A stretch of DNA of 64,000 nucleotides, from NCBI RefSeq assembly GCF_000691525.1, contig NZ_JMDW01000003.1, positions 248,001 to 312,000 of the forward strand, in the 5' to 3' direction. The DNA comes from Mycolicibacterium neoaurum ATCC 25795 (lineage in GTDB: Bacteria > Actinomycetota > Actinomycetes > Mycobacteriales > Mycobacteriaceae). Below, piece by piece: positions 17,790 to 26,998 of this stretch (its first letter is position 1; each line of letters opens with the position of its first letter). Below the pieces are notes generated by a model that saw only the letters and a program-made list of their open reading frames with translations, had not been told where the DNA came from and did no database searches. The translations under genes were made by a program, and so were the position numbers.

Positions 17790-19318
17790 GACTCACCGCC
17801 CAGCGACGCGTCACGGAACCGGATGGCCTTGTCCCGACGTGCCTCATACCCGTGCAGGTTCGGTGTCCACGCCTGCAGTACCGCGGGGTTGTACAGGAAG
17901 ATGTAGCTCACCCCATCGGCGATCAGGGTGGCCGCGGTGGCGTAATCGCGTTTGCGTGCCTGCGGATCGACCTCGGAGCGGCCGGCATCCAGTGCGGCGT
18001 CGACGCGTGGATCGGAGAACTTCTGGGCGTTGTTCGCACCGTCGGTGTGGTGCTGGGCGTAATAGAAGTCGTCCGGATCGATGTTTCCCAGCCAACCCAT
18101 CATCAGCATGTCGAAATTGCCGTTGTTCTGCTCGTCGAGCCAGGTGGCGAAGTCCACGGTGCGGATATTCACCGTGATGCCCAGAGGTTGCAGATTGTCG
18201 GCGACAACCTGTGCCGCGGTCACCGTCTGCGGATACTCGTTGGTGACCAACATGTCCATGCGCTCCGGGGCGGCACCGGCTTCGGAGAGCAATTGCTTGG
18301 CCCGGTCGATATCGCGGGTGTATCGGTCATAGGGGGTGAACCACGGATTGCCCGGCGGGATCGCCAGTTGGTTCGCCTCCGCGGTGCCGTAACTGGTGGC
18401 CTGCACGATCGACGGCCGATCTACGGCGTAGGCGACGGCTTGGCGGACCCGGACGTCGTTCCACGGCGGGCGAGCGGCGTTGAGCGCGAAGTACCAGTAG
18501 TCGTTGCTCGGGGTGCGGGCCAACCGCAGGGAGTCGTCACCTTCCAGCTGAGGTACCCGCTGCGGGGGGACCGCGTCGGTCCAGTCGACCTCGCCGGCCT
18601 GCAGCGCGGCAAGCGCCGTGGAGGTCTCGCTGATGAACCGGAAGGTGACGCCCGGCAGTTTCGGGGGCCCACCCCAGAAGTTCGGATTGGCCGTCAGGGT
18701 GATGGAGTCGCCGCTCTGCCGGCCTGCGAAGGCGAACGGTCCGGTGCCGATCGGGTGGGTGGCGATCGAGCCGTCCTCGACGTTGCGCCGCGAGACGATC
18801 GCCATTCCCTTGAATCCGCCGAGGTTGGTCAGCAGGTTCGGAGTGGGTCGGGACAGGCTGATCCGGACGGTGCCGGGGTCGATGGCGTCGACGGCGGTGA
18901 CGGCGTTGAACTTGTCGACGGTGGAGAGCTTCTCGTCGATGATGCGCCGGTAGGAGTAGACGACATCATCGGCGGTCAGTGGGCTGCCGTCGTGGAAGGT
19001 CACCCCGGGGCGTAGGTGAAACGTCCAGCTGAGCTGGTCGGGTGCGGTATCCCAGGACTCCGCGAGCGCCGGTGCCATATTGAGGTCGGCATCGGGCTCG
19101 ACCAGCGTGTCGAACACGTTCTCCAGGACCTCGAACGAGAAATATGCGCTGGTCTTGTGGGGGTCGAGCTGGTCGGGCTCGCCGGCGATGGCGGCGATCA
19201 GGTTCCCCGAGCCCTGCCCCAGGTCGACTCCCCGGCCCGGCGAACACGCCACGCAGGCCACGACGAGCACGGCCGCGAGGAGGGCAGCCGGGATCCGCAT
19301 GAGAAATCTGTACCCCAT
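17786..19318 (-). CDS. family-5 extracellular solute-binding lipoprotein (peptide ABC importer)
   Basis: 510 residues from ATG 19318 (MGYRFLMRIPAALLAAV); ATG 19300 is equally plausible. A signal peptide with lipobox VACVAC anchors it outside the membrane. The body has the SBP_bac_5 pattern: SWDTAPDQLSWTFHLRPGVTFHDGSPLTADDVVYSYRR near residues 80-120 and a C-terminal cluster of DFYYAQHHTDGANNAQKFSDPRVDAAL. It delivers oligopeptides, or possibly opines or nickel chelates, to the permeases downstream. First gene of the operon; the region to 19497 holds its promoter and that of the divergent STAS gene. Confidence 0.9.
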   Translation of the reverse strand: MGYRFLMRIPAALLAAVLVVACVACSPGRGVDLGQGSGNLIAAIAGEPDQLDPHKTSAYFSFEVLENVFDTLVEPDADLNMAPALAESWDTAPDQLSWTFHLRPGVTFHDGSPLTADDVVYSYRRIIDEKLSTVDKFNAVTAVDAIDPGTVRISLSRPTPNLLTNLGGFKGMAIVSRRNVEDGSIATHPIGTGPFAFAGRQSGDSITLTANPNFWGGPPKLPGVTFRFISETSTALAALQAGEVDWTDAVPPQRVPQLEGDDSLRLARTPSNDYWYFALNAARPPWNDVRVRQAVAYAVDRPSIVQATSYGTAEANQLAIPPGNPWFTPYDRYTRDIDRAKQLLSEAGAAPERMDMLVTNEYPQTVTAAQVVADNLQPLGITVNIRTVDFATWLDEQNNGNFDMLMMGWLGNIDPDDFYYAQHHTDGANNAQKFSDPRVDAALDAGRSEVDPQARKRDYATAATLIADGVSYIFLYNPAVLQAWTPNLHGYEARRDKAIRFRDASLGGES

Positions 19319-19497
19319 GGCGGTCCGGACTACACCCGCGCTGACCAGTATGAACGACGGCGACGGCCGCGGCGGCTGCGCGCGATGGCCGGTATCGGCA
19401 GCTGACCTCGGATACCGGGTTCGTCGTCTGCCCGTGTTGTGCGGATAGACTCTGGCCGTTGCCACCTTCGGGTGGGTAAAGATGTTCGGAGGTATCG

Positions 19498-19878
19498 ATG
19501 AGTAGCCAGCAAGACCCCACTCCCAGCCGTGCAGCGGCTGTCGGCGAGGTCGAGGAACGTCGTGTCGGCGATATCAGCGTGGTTGCTGTGAGCGGAACGG
19601 TCGACATGTTGACGGCTCCGAAGCTGGAAGCGGCCATCGTGGCGGCGGCGCAGAGTTCGCCGTCGGCGGTCGTCGTCGATTTCACCGCCGTGGAGTTTCT
19701 GGCGTCGGCCGGGATGGGAGTCCTGGTCGCCGCCCATGGTGACCTCTCGCCTCGGGTCAAACTGAGCGTGGTGGCCGACGGGCCGGCGACCAGCCGACCG
19801 CTGAAATTGGTGGGCATCGCCGATATCGTCGACCTCTACGCCACGCTGGATGAAGCGTTGGCAGCGTTGCAGAGTTAG
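19498..19878 (+). CDS. STAS-domain anti-sigma factor antagonist
   Basis: 126 residues. A short variable N terminus precedes a STAS domain at about 25-120. DFTAVEFLASAGMGVLVAA contains the conserved D...S motif in which the Ser of LASAG is the usual phosphorylation site. Antagonists of this type bind and neutralise an anti-sigma kinase when dephosphorylated. The gene is followed after 33 nt by an anti-sigma kinase and faces a receiver-PP2C phosphatase operon, so the parts of a partner-switching circuit are together. Confidence 0.88.
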   Translation: MSSQQDPTPSRAAAVGEVEERRVGDISVVAVSGTVDMLTAPKLEAAIVAAAQSSPSAVVVDFTAVEFLASAGMGVLVAAHGDLSPRVKLSVVADGPATSRPLKLVGIADIVDLYATLDEALAALQS

Positions 19879-19911
19879 AAAAACCGGCGAACGGGTAGCC
19901 AGCAGTCCGAC

Positions 19912-20358
19912 ATGACACAGCAAGGCGCCTCCGCTAGCTTCGCCAAGGTCGGCATCCTCGCCGATCCGCAACTCGCCGCCCAGGTGCGGGAGGAGTTCGC
20001 GGCGTGGCTGCGGGATCATTTCCAGCTGGATCCGGAGAAGTCGAGTGACGTGCTCCTCGCGGTTTATGAGGCGTTGGCCAATGCGGCCGAGTTCGCCTAT
20101 GTCGGCGCGCCGGAGCCCGGTCTGATGCACATGCACGCCGCCTTCGATCCGGGAGACGGCAGTCTGCAGGTCACGATCACCGATGAAGGCGTGTGGCGGA
20201 CGAAGGACGAGAGCATGGTCGATTCGGCGCGCGGGCGGGGGCTACCGCTGATCCACGCGCTGAGTGACCGCGCCGATATCGACACCACTCCGACCGGCAC
20301 CAGCGTCCGGTTGGAGTGGGATCACATCACCCCCAATTACAGCTCAGAACTGCGGTAG
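19912..20358 (+). CDS. RsbW-like ATP-binding anti-sigma factor
   Basis: 148 residues. GHKL ATPase features are present: N-box VYEALANAAEFAYVG (about 41-60), G1 box ITDEGVW (about 87-93) and G2 box ARGRGLPLIHALSDRADI (about 105-122). Such kinases sequester an alternative sigma factor and phosphorylate the STAS antagonist. No sigma factor is adjacent, so the target is elsewhere. The 3' end overlaps the convergent response-regulator gene by 15 bp. Confidence 0.87.
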   Translation: MTQQGASASFAKVGILADPQLAAQVREEFAAWLRDHFQLDPEKSSDVLLAVYEALANAAEFAYVGAPEPGLMHMHAAFDPGDGSLQVTITDEGVWRTKDESMVDSARGRGLPLIHALSDRADIDTTPTGTSVRLEWDHITPNYSSELR

Positions 20359-20787
20359 CCGCACCACCTGGACGAAGAATTCGTCGATCTGGCGCACCGC
20401 GCTCATGAACTGGTCCAGGTCGACCGGTTTGGTCACATAGGCGTTGGCGTGCAGCTTGTAGCTGCGCAAGATGTCCTCCTCGGCAGAGGACGTCGTGAGA
20501 ACGACGATCGGGATGTGGCACAGGCTCTCGTCGTTCTTGATCTGCTCCAGCAGCTGCCTGCCGTCGTACTTGGGCAGGTTGAGGTCGAGCAGGATCAGAT
20601 CCGGTCGCGGCGCATCGGCGAACTCGCCGCGTCGGTAGAGGAAGTCCAGTCCCTCCTGCCCGTCGTGCGCGACGTGCAGGTTGTTCTTGATCTTGTTGTG
20701 CTCGAACGCTTCTCGCGTGATCAGCTCGTCACCCGGGTCGTCCTCCACCAACAGGATGTCGATCGCGCGCCCCTCGGGTAGCTTCAT
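20344..20787 (-). CDS. single-domain response regulator (Rcp1-like)
   Basis: 147 residues from ATG 20787, overlapping the kinase stop by ATGA. A receiver domain only: acidic pair VEDDPGD, phosphoacceptor Asp in LILLDLNLPKYDG, conserved LTTSS and the Lys of YVTKPVD. There is no output domain, as in Rcp1-type regulators that take phosphate from a CHASE3 or phytochrome kinase. Likely partner: the histidine kinase encoded immediately upstream. Confidence 0.9.
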   Translation of the reverse strand: MKLPEGRAIDILLVEDDPGDELITREAFEHNKIKNNLHVAHDGQEGLDFLYRRGEFADAPRPDLILLDLNLPKYDGRQLLEQIKNDESLCHIPIVVLTTSSAEEDILRSYKLHANAYVTKPVDLDQFMSAVRQIDEFFVQVVRLPQF

Positions 20788-22367
20788 CGGTTGGTTCCTT
20801 CCAGCTGGGCATCGAGCGCCCCCTCGGGCGCCAGATTGGGTTCGGTGACCGGAGTCTTGGGCAGGGTGAAGACGAAGCGGGTGCCGTCGGTGTAGTCGGT
20901 GTCGATTCCGATGGTGCCGCCGTGATGCTCGATGATCTTCTTGCACAAGGCCAAACCGATGCCGGTACCGGCATACGCGTCACGCCCGTGCAGGCGCTGG
21001 AAGATGACGAACACCTTCTCGACGAACTCGGCGCTGATCCCGATACCGTTGTCCGACACGGTGAAAACCCAGTTCTCGGCATTCTCGCCGGTGCCCTCAT
21101 GACACTCGATGAGCACCCGGGGGCTGACCCCTTCGCGATGGAACTTCACCGCGTTGCCGATCAGGTTCTGCCACACCATGACCAGCAGCGTCGGGTCACC
21201 GTCGATCGTGGGCAACGGTTCGTTCGGGCGGACGATGGCGGCACCGGACTCCTCGATGGTGCTGCTGAGGTTGTGCATCGCGGCGTCCACGGTGGTGTCC
21301 AACGCGACCTCGCTGATGGTCGCATTGAGCCGGCCGACCCGGGAGAAGGTCAACAGATCGTTGATGAGGATCTGCATCCGCTTCGCGCCATCGACGGCGA
21401 AAGCGATGTATTCGGTTCCGCGTTCGTCGAGTTTGTCGCCGTAGCGCTTCTCCAGGAGCTGGCAGAACGAGGCAACCTTGCGCAGCGGTTCCTGCAGATC
21501 GTGGGACGCCACGTAGGCGAACTGCTCCAGTTCGGCATTGGAGCGCCGCAATTCGTCGGTCTGTTCGTCCAGTGCGCGGCGGGCGGCACGGGATATCTCC
21601 AACTCGTCGACGATGCGTTGACGCATGTTCTCGACATCCGTGGCCATCGCCCGGATGTCCTTCGGCCCGCTCGGAACGATGCGCTCACCGAAGTTGCCCT
21701 CGGTGATGCGGCGGCATGACGCGGCCAATTGCGACAGCGGCCGATTCACCGCGGCACGCATCACCACCGCCAACAGCACCGCGGTGGTGACGAACGCCAG
21801 GATCATCGCCACCAGGGTGGCGTCGCGCCACTGCCGGATCTGCTCCAGGCGGGCCAGTCCGGCCTCCCTGGCCTCGCTCAGATGATCGTTCTGAACCGTG
21901 AACAGCGAGCGCAGCCGATCGAAGAGGGCCTTGCCCTCCTCGATCCCGGCCTCTTCGGTGGCCCTGGTCGGCGCGGCACTGGCCAGTAGGGGATCGGCGT
22001 ACTCGACACGCCAGGTCTGCGCGGCGACCTCGATGTTGTCGAGGTCGTCGAGCAGGTCCGGATACTCGCCGATGGTGTCCCGGATCTCCTCCACGGCGGC
22101 GGCCTCGGCGGTACGGCCGTCGTTATAGGGGTCCAGGAAGCGGCGGTCGGCGGTGATCAGGTAGCCCCGGACGGCGGTCTCCTGGTCCCGCAGTGCGGCC
22201 TGGAGTTGGTACGCGGCGACACGAGCCGGCTGGACACCGTCGCGCAGCCTGTTGGACACCTTGTCGGCCTGGCTCACCAGGATCGTCGTGGCCACCGCGC
22301 ATGCCAGCACCGCGGTGCCGATGACCGCGAGTACCAGGTTCTGCCAACCCTGCACCGTCAGCTTCAT
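20784..22367 (-). CDS. CHASE3-HAMP sensor histidine kinase
   Basis: 527 residues from ATG 22367. N-terminal helix at about 10-32 (LVLAVIGTAVLACAVATTILV); extracytoplasmic CHASE3 region containing LRDQETAVRGYLITADRRFLDPY; second helix at about 190-215; HAMP near 216-265; coiled coil; HisKA with the phosphoacceptor in FAYVASHDLQEPLRKV; GHKL domain with NLIGNAVKF, SDNGIGI and GTGIGLALCKKIIEHHGG. It overlaps the neighbouring genes by ATGA at both ends, giving a phosphatase-kinase-regulator operon. Confidence 0.9.
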   Translation of the reverse strand: MKLTVQGWQNLVLAVIGTAVLACAVATTILVSQADKVSNRLRDGVQPARVAAYQLQAALRDQETAVRGYLITADRRFLDPYNDGRTAEAAAVEEIRDTIGEYPDLLDDLDNIEVAAQTWRVEYADPLLASAAPTRATEEAGIEEGKALFDRLRSLFTVQNDHLSEAREAGLARLEQIRQWRDATLVAMILAFVTTAVLLAVVMRAAVNRPLSQLAASCRRITEGNFGERIVPSGPKDIRAMATDVENMRQRIVDELEISRAARRALDEQTDELRRSNAELEQFAYVASHDLQEPLRKVASFCQLLEKRYGDKLDERGTEYIAFAVDGAKRMQILINDLLTFSRVGRLNATISEVALDTTVDAAMHNLSSTIEESGAAIVRPNEPLPTIDGDPTLLVMVWQNLIGNAVKFHREGVSPRVLIECHEGTGENAENWVFTVSDNGIGISAEFVEKVFVIFQRLHGRDAYAGTGIGLALCKKIIEHHGGTIGIDTDYTDGTRFVFTLPKTPVTEPNLAPEGALDAQLEGTNR

Positions 22368-23578
22368 GTCCGTGATCGCTCCACTCGGATGACGGCGATA
22401 TCGTCGGTGAGGCCGCCGTGTTGCTGCGCGCGCGCCTCCGCATGTTCGATGAGTGCCTCGACGAACTCGGCATCGGGCAGTGCGGCCAGGGAACGCGCGA
22501 TGGAGAGCAGGCCGTGTTCGCCGAGTCGCTCCTCGCCGGGACCGGAATGCCCTTCGAAGAGGCCGTCGGTGAGCAGCAGCAGCCCGTGATTCTCGGGCAG
22601 CTGGTACTCGTTGACCGGCCATTCCGTGGCGCCCAGACCGAGCGCCTTACCCGCGACGGGCTCGATCCATTCGACGGTGCCCCCACCCTGCAGCAACATT
22701 CCGGGATGGCCGGCACGCAGGATGGTGAACGCCCCGGTGTCCGGTTCGAGCGCCACGCTCGACAGCGTTGCGAAGATGCCCTTGTGCGGGCGCTCGCTGA
22801 CCAGGATGCGGTCCAATTCGCGCATTCTTTCGTTTCCGCGCAATCCGGCGAACGTGAGGGCCCGCCAGCCGATACGCAGTGCCACGCCGAGGGCGGCCTC
22901 GTCGGGGCCGTGCCCCGCGACATCGCCGATCATGACGTGCACGGTCCTGTTGGGGGTCTGTACGACGTCGAAGAAATCGCCACCGACCAGGGCATCCTGG
23001 CGACTGGGGCGGGACCGGGTGACGATGTTGACCCCCGGTGAGTCCAGCAGGACGGGCGAGGGGAGCAATCCACGCTCCAGCCGGGCGTTCTCCAGGGCGC
23101 GCATCTGGCTGGCGTGCAGGTCGACCGTGGCGATCTCGGCGCGCTTGCGCTCGATGGCATAGAGCACCGCGCGGCGCAGCATCTCCGGGTCCACACGGTC
23201 TTTGACCAGGTAGTCCTGTGCGCCGGAGGTCATCGCGTTGACCCCGAAGTGCTCATCGGAGTGCCCGGTGAGCACGATGATGGGGATCGACGAGTCCAGA
23301 CTGCCGATGCGATGAACGGCATCCATGCCGTTGGCGTCGGGCAGGTTCAGGTCGAGAAGAATGCAGTCCGGTCGACTCTGGGCGACGGCGCGTTCGGCAT
23401 CGCCGATCGACTGCGACCAGTTGAACTGGAATCCGGCGCCGGCATCTTCGATCAGCTCCTCGACGAGCAACGCATCGCCACGGTCATCCTCGACCAGGAG
23501 CAGGGACAACGGCGCTCGTCCTATGGGTGAGGCAACATTGAGCCCGGGTGAAGCCAGCGGACGCTGTGGTGCGGGCAT
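22364..23578 (-). CDS. receiver-SpoIIE/PP2C phosphatase (RsbU/RssB-like)
   Basis: 404 residues from ATG 23578 (MPAPQRPLASPG); a longer start at 23647 is possible. Receiver domain at about 25-145 (LLVEDDRGDALL, ILLDLNLPDANG, LTGHSD, DYLVKD), a helical linker, then a PP2C-like SpoIIE domain at about 185-400 with VGGDFFDVV, MIGDVAGHGPDEAA and LLLTDGLFEGH metal-binding motifs and a closing GGLTDDIAVIRV. Proteins of this design dephosphorylate STAS antagonists; the natural target is the divergent-block STAS protein at 19498. Phosphorylation by the adjacent kinase is inferred. Confidence 0.9.
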   Translation of the reverse strand: MPAPQRPLASPGLNVASPIGRAPLSLLLVEDDRGDALLVEELIEDAGAGFQFNWSQSIGDAERAVAQSRPDCILLDLNLPDANGMDAVHRIGSLDSSIPIIVLTGHSDEHFGVNAMTSGAQDYLVKDRVDPEMLRRAVLYAIERKRAEIATVDLHASQMRALENARLERGLLPSPVLLDSPGVNIVTRSRPSRQDALVGGDFFDVVQTPNRTVHVMIGDVAGHGPDEAALGVALRIGWRALTFAGLRGNERMRELDRILVSERPHKGIFATLSSVALEPDTGAFTILRAGHPGMLLQGGGTVEWIEPVAGKALGLGATEWPVNEYQLPENHGLLLLTDGLFEGHSGPGEERLGEHGLLSIARSLAALPDAEFVEALIEHAEARAQQHGGLTDDIAVIRVERSRT

Positions 23579-23842
23579 GAAAGGTGAACGTCCCCCACCT
23601 GAGGCCCCGGCCCCGGTCTCGCTGAATCTCCTGCTTACTGACAACACTTATGACCCTACCCATAAGTCACCCCACAGGGACGCCAGGCTGATCTTGTTCG
23701 TCGCTGATTGGCCGAACACGCTCGTCGACGGTGCCGCGGGCGGTCAGGGGTCACGAGCAGTGCGAATCGGACGAGCAGCCGCGCAATTGGGCGTAGCGTT
23801 CGACCGGTCGATCCGTCCAGATCCACGCCTGAGGAGTTACCG

Positions 23843-24502
23843 GTGCACTATCGCCCCGACGACACCGCCGTGGTCGTCATCGACCCGCAGAACGATGTCC
23901 TGAGCCCCGCGGGGAAGAACTGGGCCGTGCTCGGCGCGAGCGTCACCGAGAACGATGTGGTGGCACACCTCGGTCAGATTCTGGGCAGCGCCCGGGACAA
24001 CGGCTACGCCGTGTTCGTCTCGCCGCACTACTTCTATCCCCACGACCACCGCTGGAGCTTCAACGGACCGCTGGAGGATGACGAGTTGAGCACGGGCACC
24101 TTTGCCCGCACCGGGGTGCTGAACCTGGACGGCCTGGCGGGCTCGGGTGCCGACTGGGTCGCCGAACTCGCACCGTTCATCGAGGACGCGGCGACCACTG
24201 TGGTCAGCCCGCACAAGGTGTGGGGTCCGCAGACCAACGATCTGGTTCTGCAGCTACGCAAGCGGCGGGTGCAACGGGTGATCCTGTGTGGGATGCTCGC
24301 AAACATCTGCGTCGAGTCGCATCTGCGAGATCTGCTGGAGCAGGGTTTCGAGGTCGCTGTCGTCCGCGATGCGACCGCCGGTCCGCGACATCCGGTGCGC
24401 GGTGACGGATATCAGGCCGCGCTGGTGAATTTCGCCTATCTCGCACATGCGGTACCGGACACCGCCGAGATCGTGGCGGCGATGGCGCGACGGCAGGGCT
24501 GA
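23843..24502 (+). CDS. isochorismatase-like cysteine hydrolase
   Basis: 219 residues from GTG 23843, chosen because GAGGAG lies at 23831 and no conserved sequence precedes it. Catalytic triad candidates are Asp14 in VVVIDPQND, Lys in SPHKVWGP (about 123) and Cys156 in CGMLANICVESH. The family hydrolyses isochorismate or carbamoyl/amide bonds (nicotinamidase-like); the exact substrate cannot be told. The 264-nt region before it, up to the divergent phosphatase gene, contains no other gene. The MOSC fusion gene follows after 9 nt, suggesting an operon. Confidence 0.88.
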   Translation: MHYRPDDTAVVVIDPQNDVLSPAGKNWAVLGASVTENDVVAHLGQILGSARDNGYAVFVSPHYFYPHDHRWSFNGPLEDDELSTGTFARTGVLNLDGLAGSGADWVAELAPFIEDAATTVVSPHKVWGPQTNDLVLQLRKRRVQRVILCGMLANICVESHLRDLLEQGFEVAVVRDATAGPRHPVRGDGYQAALVNFAYLAHAVPDTAEIVAAMARRQG

Positions 24503-24511
24503 GGGCCCGTC

Positions 24512-26287
24512 ATGCCGGACACCGCGGGGCATCCGAGGTTGGTGTCGATCAATGTCGGTATGCCCCAGGATGTGCCGTGGCAGGGCAGGGTCGTCAGAAC
24601 CGCGGTGTACAAGTCGCCGGTGTCGGGGCCGGTCATGGTGCGCAGGCTCAATATCGACGGGGATGGGCAGGGCGACCTGGGCGGGCACGGCGGCGAACAG
24701 CGCGCGGTCCTGGTGTATCAGCTCGGCTCGTATGAGCACTGGTCGGCGGCACTTGGCCGAGATGACCTGCGGCCCGGGCATTTCGGCGAGAACTTCACGG
24801 TCACCGGCCTCGCCGACGACGAGGTGTGCATCGGGGACAGGTTCCGCGTCGGGACGGTGGTGCTGGAGGTCACCCAGCCACGGGTCACCTGCTATCGCGT
24901 CGGGATGCGACTCGGTGAGCCACGCATGGCCGCGCTGCTGGTGGCCGATCATCGCCCGGGCTTCTACTGCCGCGTCATCGAAGAGGGCGAGGTGCAAGCT
25001 GGGCAGCTGATCACCAAGATCGCCACCGGTCCCGAGCAGGTGTCGGTCGCCGAGATCGACGCGCTGCTCTACCTTCCCGGCCATTCCCCCGAAGTGCTCG
25101 CGCGGGCGCTGCGGATCCCTGCGCTGAGCCCGGGTTGGCAACAGTCGCTGCGCGCACTCGTCGAGCGGGATCAGCAGCGGCCCCAGTCGACCGGTAATCC
25201 CGGCCTGACCGCGGCCGCAACTGCACCGCCGGCCTGGACCGGATTCCGTCGGCTCACGGTGCGCACGCTGGAACGCGTGGGCGCCGATATCGTTGTGCTG
25301 ACGTTGGTTGCTCGCGACGGCGACACACTGCCGGTGTGGCAGCCGGGGCAGTACATCACCGTGCGCCTGACCCCGGAGGATGGTCCGCCGGTCATCCGCA
25401 GTTACTCGCTGTCCAACCTGCCCGGTTCGGCGGAGTTCCGGGTCGCGGTCAAACGCCTTGCCGGGGGCGTGGCCGGAGAGTACCTCCATACCCGGTTGGG
25501 TGTAGGCGATGCGGTGGACGTGGCCGCACCGCGCGGGGTGTTCGCCCTCGACGACGATCCGGGCCCGGTGGTGCTGCTGTCGGCCGGGATCGGTGTCACA
25601 CCGGTGTTGTCGATGTTGCACATGCTCGCCGAACACCGTTCGATGCGCGAGATCTGGTGGATTCACGGGTCGCGCGACGGTGGCGAACATGCCTTCGCCG
25701 AGGAGGTCCGGACGCTGACCGGCCGGCTGGCGCATGCGCACAGTCGCACCTTCTACAGCCGTCCGCGTGCGGCGGACCGTCTCGGTGTCGACTACGACGA
25801 TGCCGGACGGATATCCGTGGAAACCTTACGCGGAATGGATGTTCCGTTCGGTGGTGATATCTATGCTTGTGGCCCAACAGGATTCATGAACGATCTGGTG
25901 ACCGGACTGGAGGAATTCGGTGTCGGCACCGAGCGTTTGCACACCGAGACCTTCGGCGCCGCCGCCGCGGTCAATCCCGGTATAGCGGGGGCGGGGACGG
26001 TCGGGGTGCATCCGCCAGCCGAAACCGGTTCTGGGCCTGCGATATCCTTTGCCCGCAGCTCGCTGACCGTGCCCTGGAGTGACCGCTACAACAGCCTGTT
26101 GGAGATCGCCGAGGCTTGTGATGTACCGACAAGGTGGTCGTGTCGCACCGGGGTCTGCCACACCTGTGAAGCGGGACTGCTCGCCGGTGAGGTCACCTAC
26201 GATCCGGACCCGCTCGAACCGCCCGCCGACGGCAACGTGTTGCCTTGCTGCGCGCATCCGGTGGGGGCTGTGGTGCTGGACATGTAG
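24512..26287 (+). CDS. MOSC domain-ferredoxin reductase-[2Fe-2S] ferredoxin fusion
   Basis: 591 residues in three parts. MOSC domain at about 1-200 (GDGQGDLGGHGGEQRAV, RPGHFGENFTVTGL; YiiM-like). FAD/NAD(P)H reductase module at about 245-480 (GQYITVRL, RSYSLSNLPG, VLLSAGIGVTPVLSMLHML, YACGPTGFM). C-terminal plant-type [2Fe-2S] domain at about 510-591 with the cluster ligands CRTGVCHTC and the fourth Cys in NVLPCCAHP. The arrangement suggests self-contained electron delivery from NAD(P)H through the 2Fe-2S centre to a molybdenum-cofactor-type or N-hydroxylated substrate in the MOSC part. The natural substrate is unknown. Confidence 0.87.
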   Translation: MPDTAGHPRLVSINVGMPQDVPWQGRVVRTAVYKSPVSGPVMVRRLNIDGDGQGDLGGHGGEQRAVLVYQLGSYEHWSAALGRDDLRPGHFGENFTVTGLADDEVCIGDRFRVGTVVLEVTQPRVTCYRVGMRLGEPRMAALLVADHRPGFYCRVIEEGEVQAGQLITKIATGPEQVSVAEIDALLYLPGHSPEVLARALRIPALSPGWQQSLRALVERDQQRPQSTGNPGLTAAATAPPAWTGFRRLTVRTLERVGADIVVLTLVARDGDTLPVWQPGQYITVRLTPEDGPPVIRSYSLSNLPGSAEFRVAVKRLAGGVAGEYLHTRLGVGDAVDVAAPRGVFALDDDPGPVVLLSAGIGVTPVLSMLHMLAEHRSMREIWWIHGSRDGGEHAFAEEVRTLTGRLAHAHSRTFYSRPRAADRLGVDYDDAGRISVETLRGMDVPFGGDIYACGPTGFMNDLVTGLEEFGVGTERLHTETFGAAAAVNPGIAGAGTVGVHPPAETGSGPAISFARSSLTVPWSDRYNSLLEIAEACDVPTRWSCRTGVCHTCEAGLLAGEVTYDPDPLEPPADGNVLPCCAHPVGAVVLDM

Positions 26288-26377
26288 TGCTGTGCTGCAC
26301 GCGCGCTGGGGCTGCCGGCGATGGCAGGTGGTTAGAATCTCGCGGATGTATCTCTGCAGATCCTTCCCGGCGACGCG

Positions 26378-26989
26378 ATGAGCACGGAGCGTCGGTCGCA
26401 GCGGGAACGCGTCGAGGAGTCCTCGCGCCGACTAGCCGAAGCCGCAATCGAACTCATCGCCGAGAGGGGGTACAACAACGCGACGGCGCAGGAGATCGGC
26501 ATCAGGGCGGGCTACAGCCGGGCCATGGTGCGGGAGCGTTTCGGGTCCAAGGAAGCGTTGTTGGAGACGGTGCTGCAGGAGTACGAGCGGCGCATCGAGG
26601 TCGAGCCCGAGCCGGGTGCTTCCGGCCTGCAGAGAGTGCTCGCGCCGGTGCTGGCGCTACGCGAGTTCGCCGCCGAGGACCCACGGTTGTTGCGCGCGGC
26701 GCTGACACTGAACTTCGAGGCCTTGCATGACCACGACATCCTCCGGCCGCGTATCGAGGGATGGCTCGCGCGAACGCGCGCCGGTCTGCGTCAGGCCGTG
26801 CTCGACGGACAGTCCGATGGTTCGGTGGCACCGGAATGCGACGCCGAGGAGATCGCCTCGGAACTGACCGCGGCAGCGATCGGGTATGCCTACGCATGGT
26901 TGCTCAGCCCAGAGACGATGGATGTCGACGAGACACTGGGCCGGCTGCACGACCGATTGGCTGACAGGCTGACCAACGGGCATCGTTGA
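26378..26989 (+). CDS. TetR-family transcriptional regulator
   Basis: 203 residues. The N-terminal helix-turn-helix is clear: AAIELIAERGYNNATAQEIGIRAGYSRAMVRERFGSKEALLETV at about residues 22-67. The ligand-binding half is variable and rich in Arg/Ala. It converges with the kinase-like gene at 26999 (9 nt apart). The palindrome at 28116-28139 between the next two divergent genes is a plausible operator. Confidence 0.9.
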   Translation: MSTERRSQRERVEESSRRLAEAAIELIAERGYNNATAQEIGIRAGYSRAMVRERFGSKEALLETVLQEYERRIEVEPEPGASGLQRVLAPVLALREFAAEDPRLLRAALTLNFEALHDHDILRPRIEGWLARTRAGLRQAVLDGQSDGSVAPECDAEEIASELTAAAIGYAYAWLLSPETMDVDETLGRLHDRLADRLTNGHR

Positions 26990-26998
26990 CCGGCGCGT

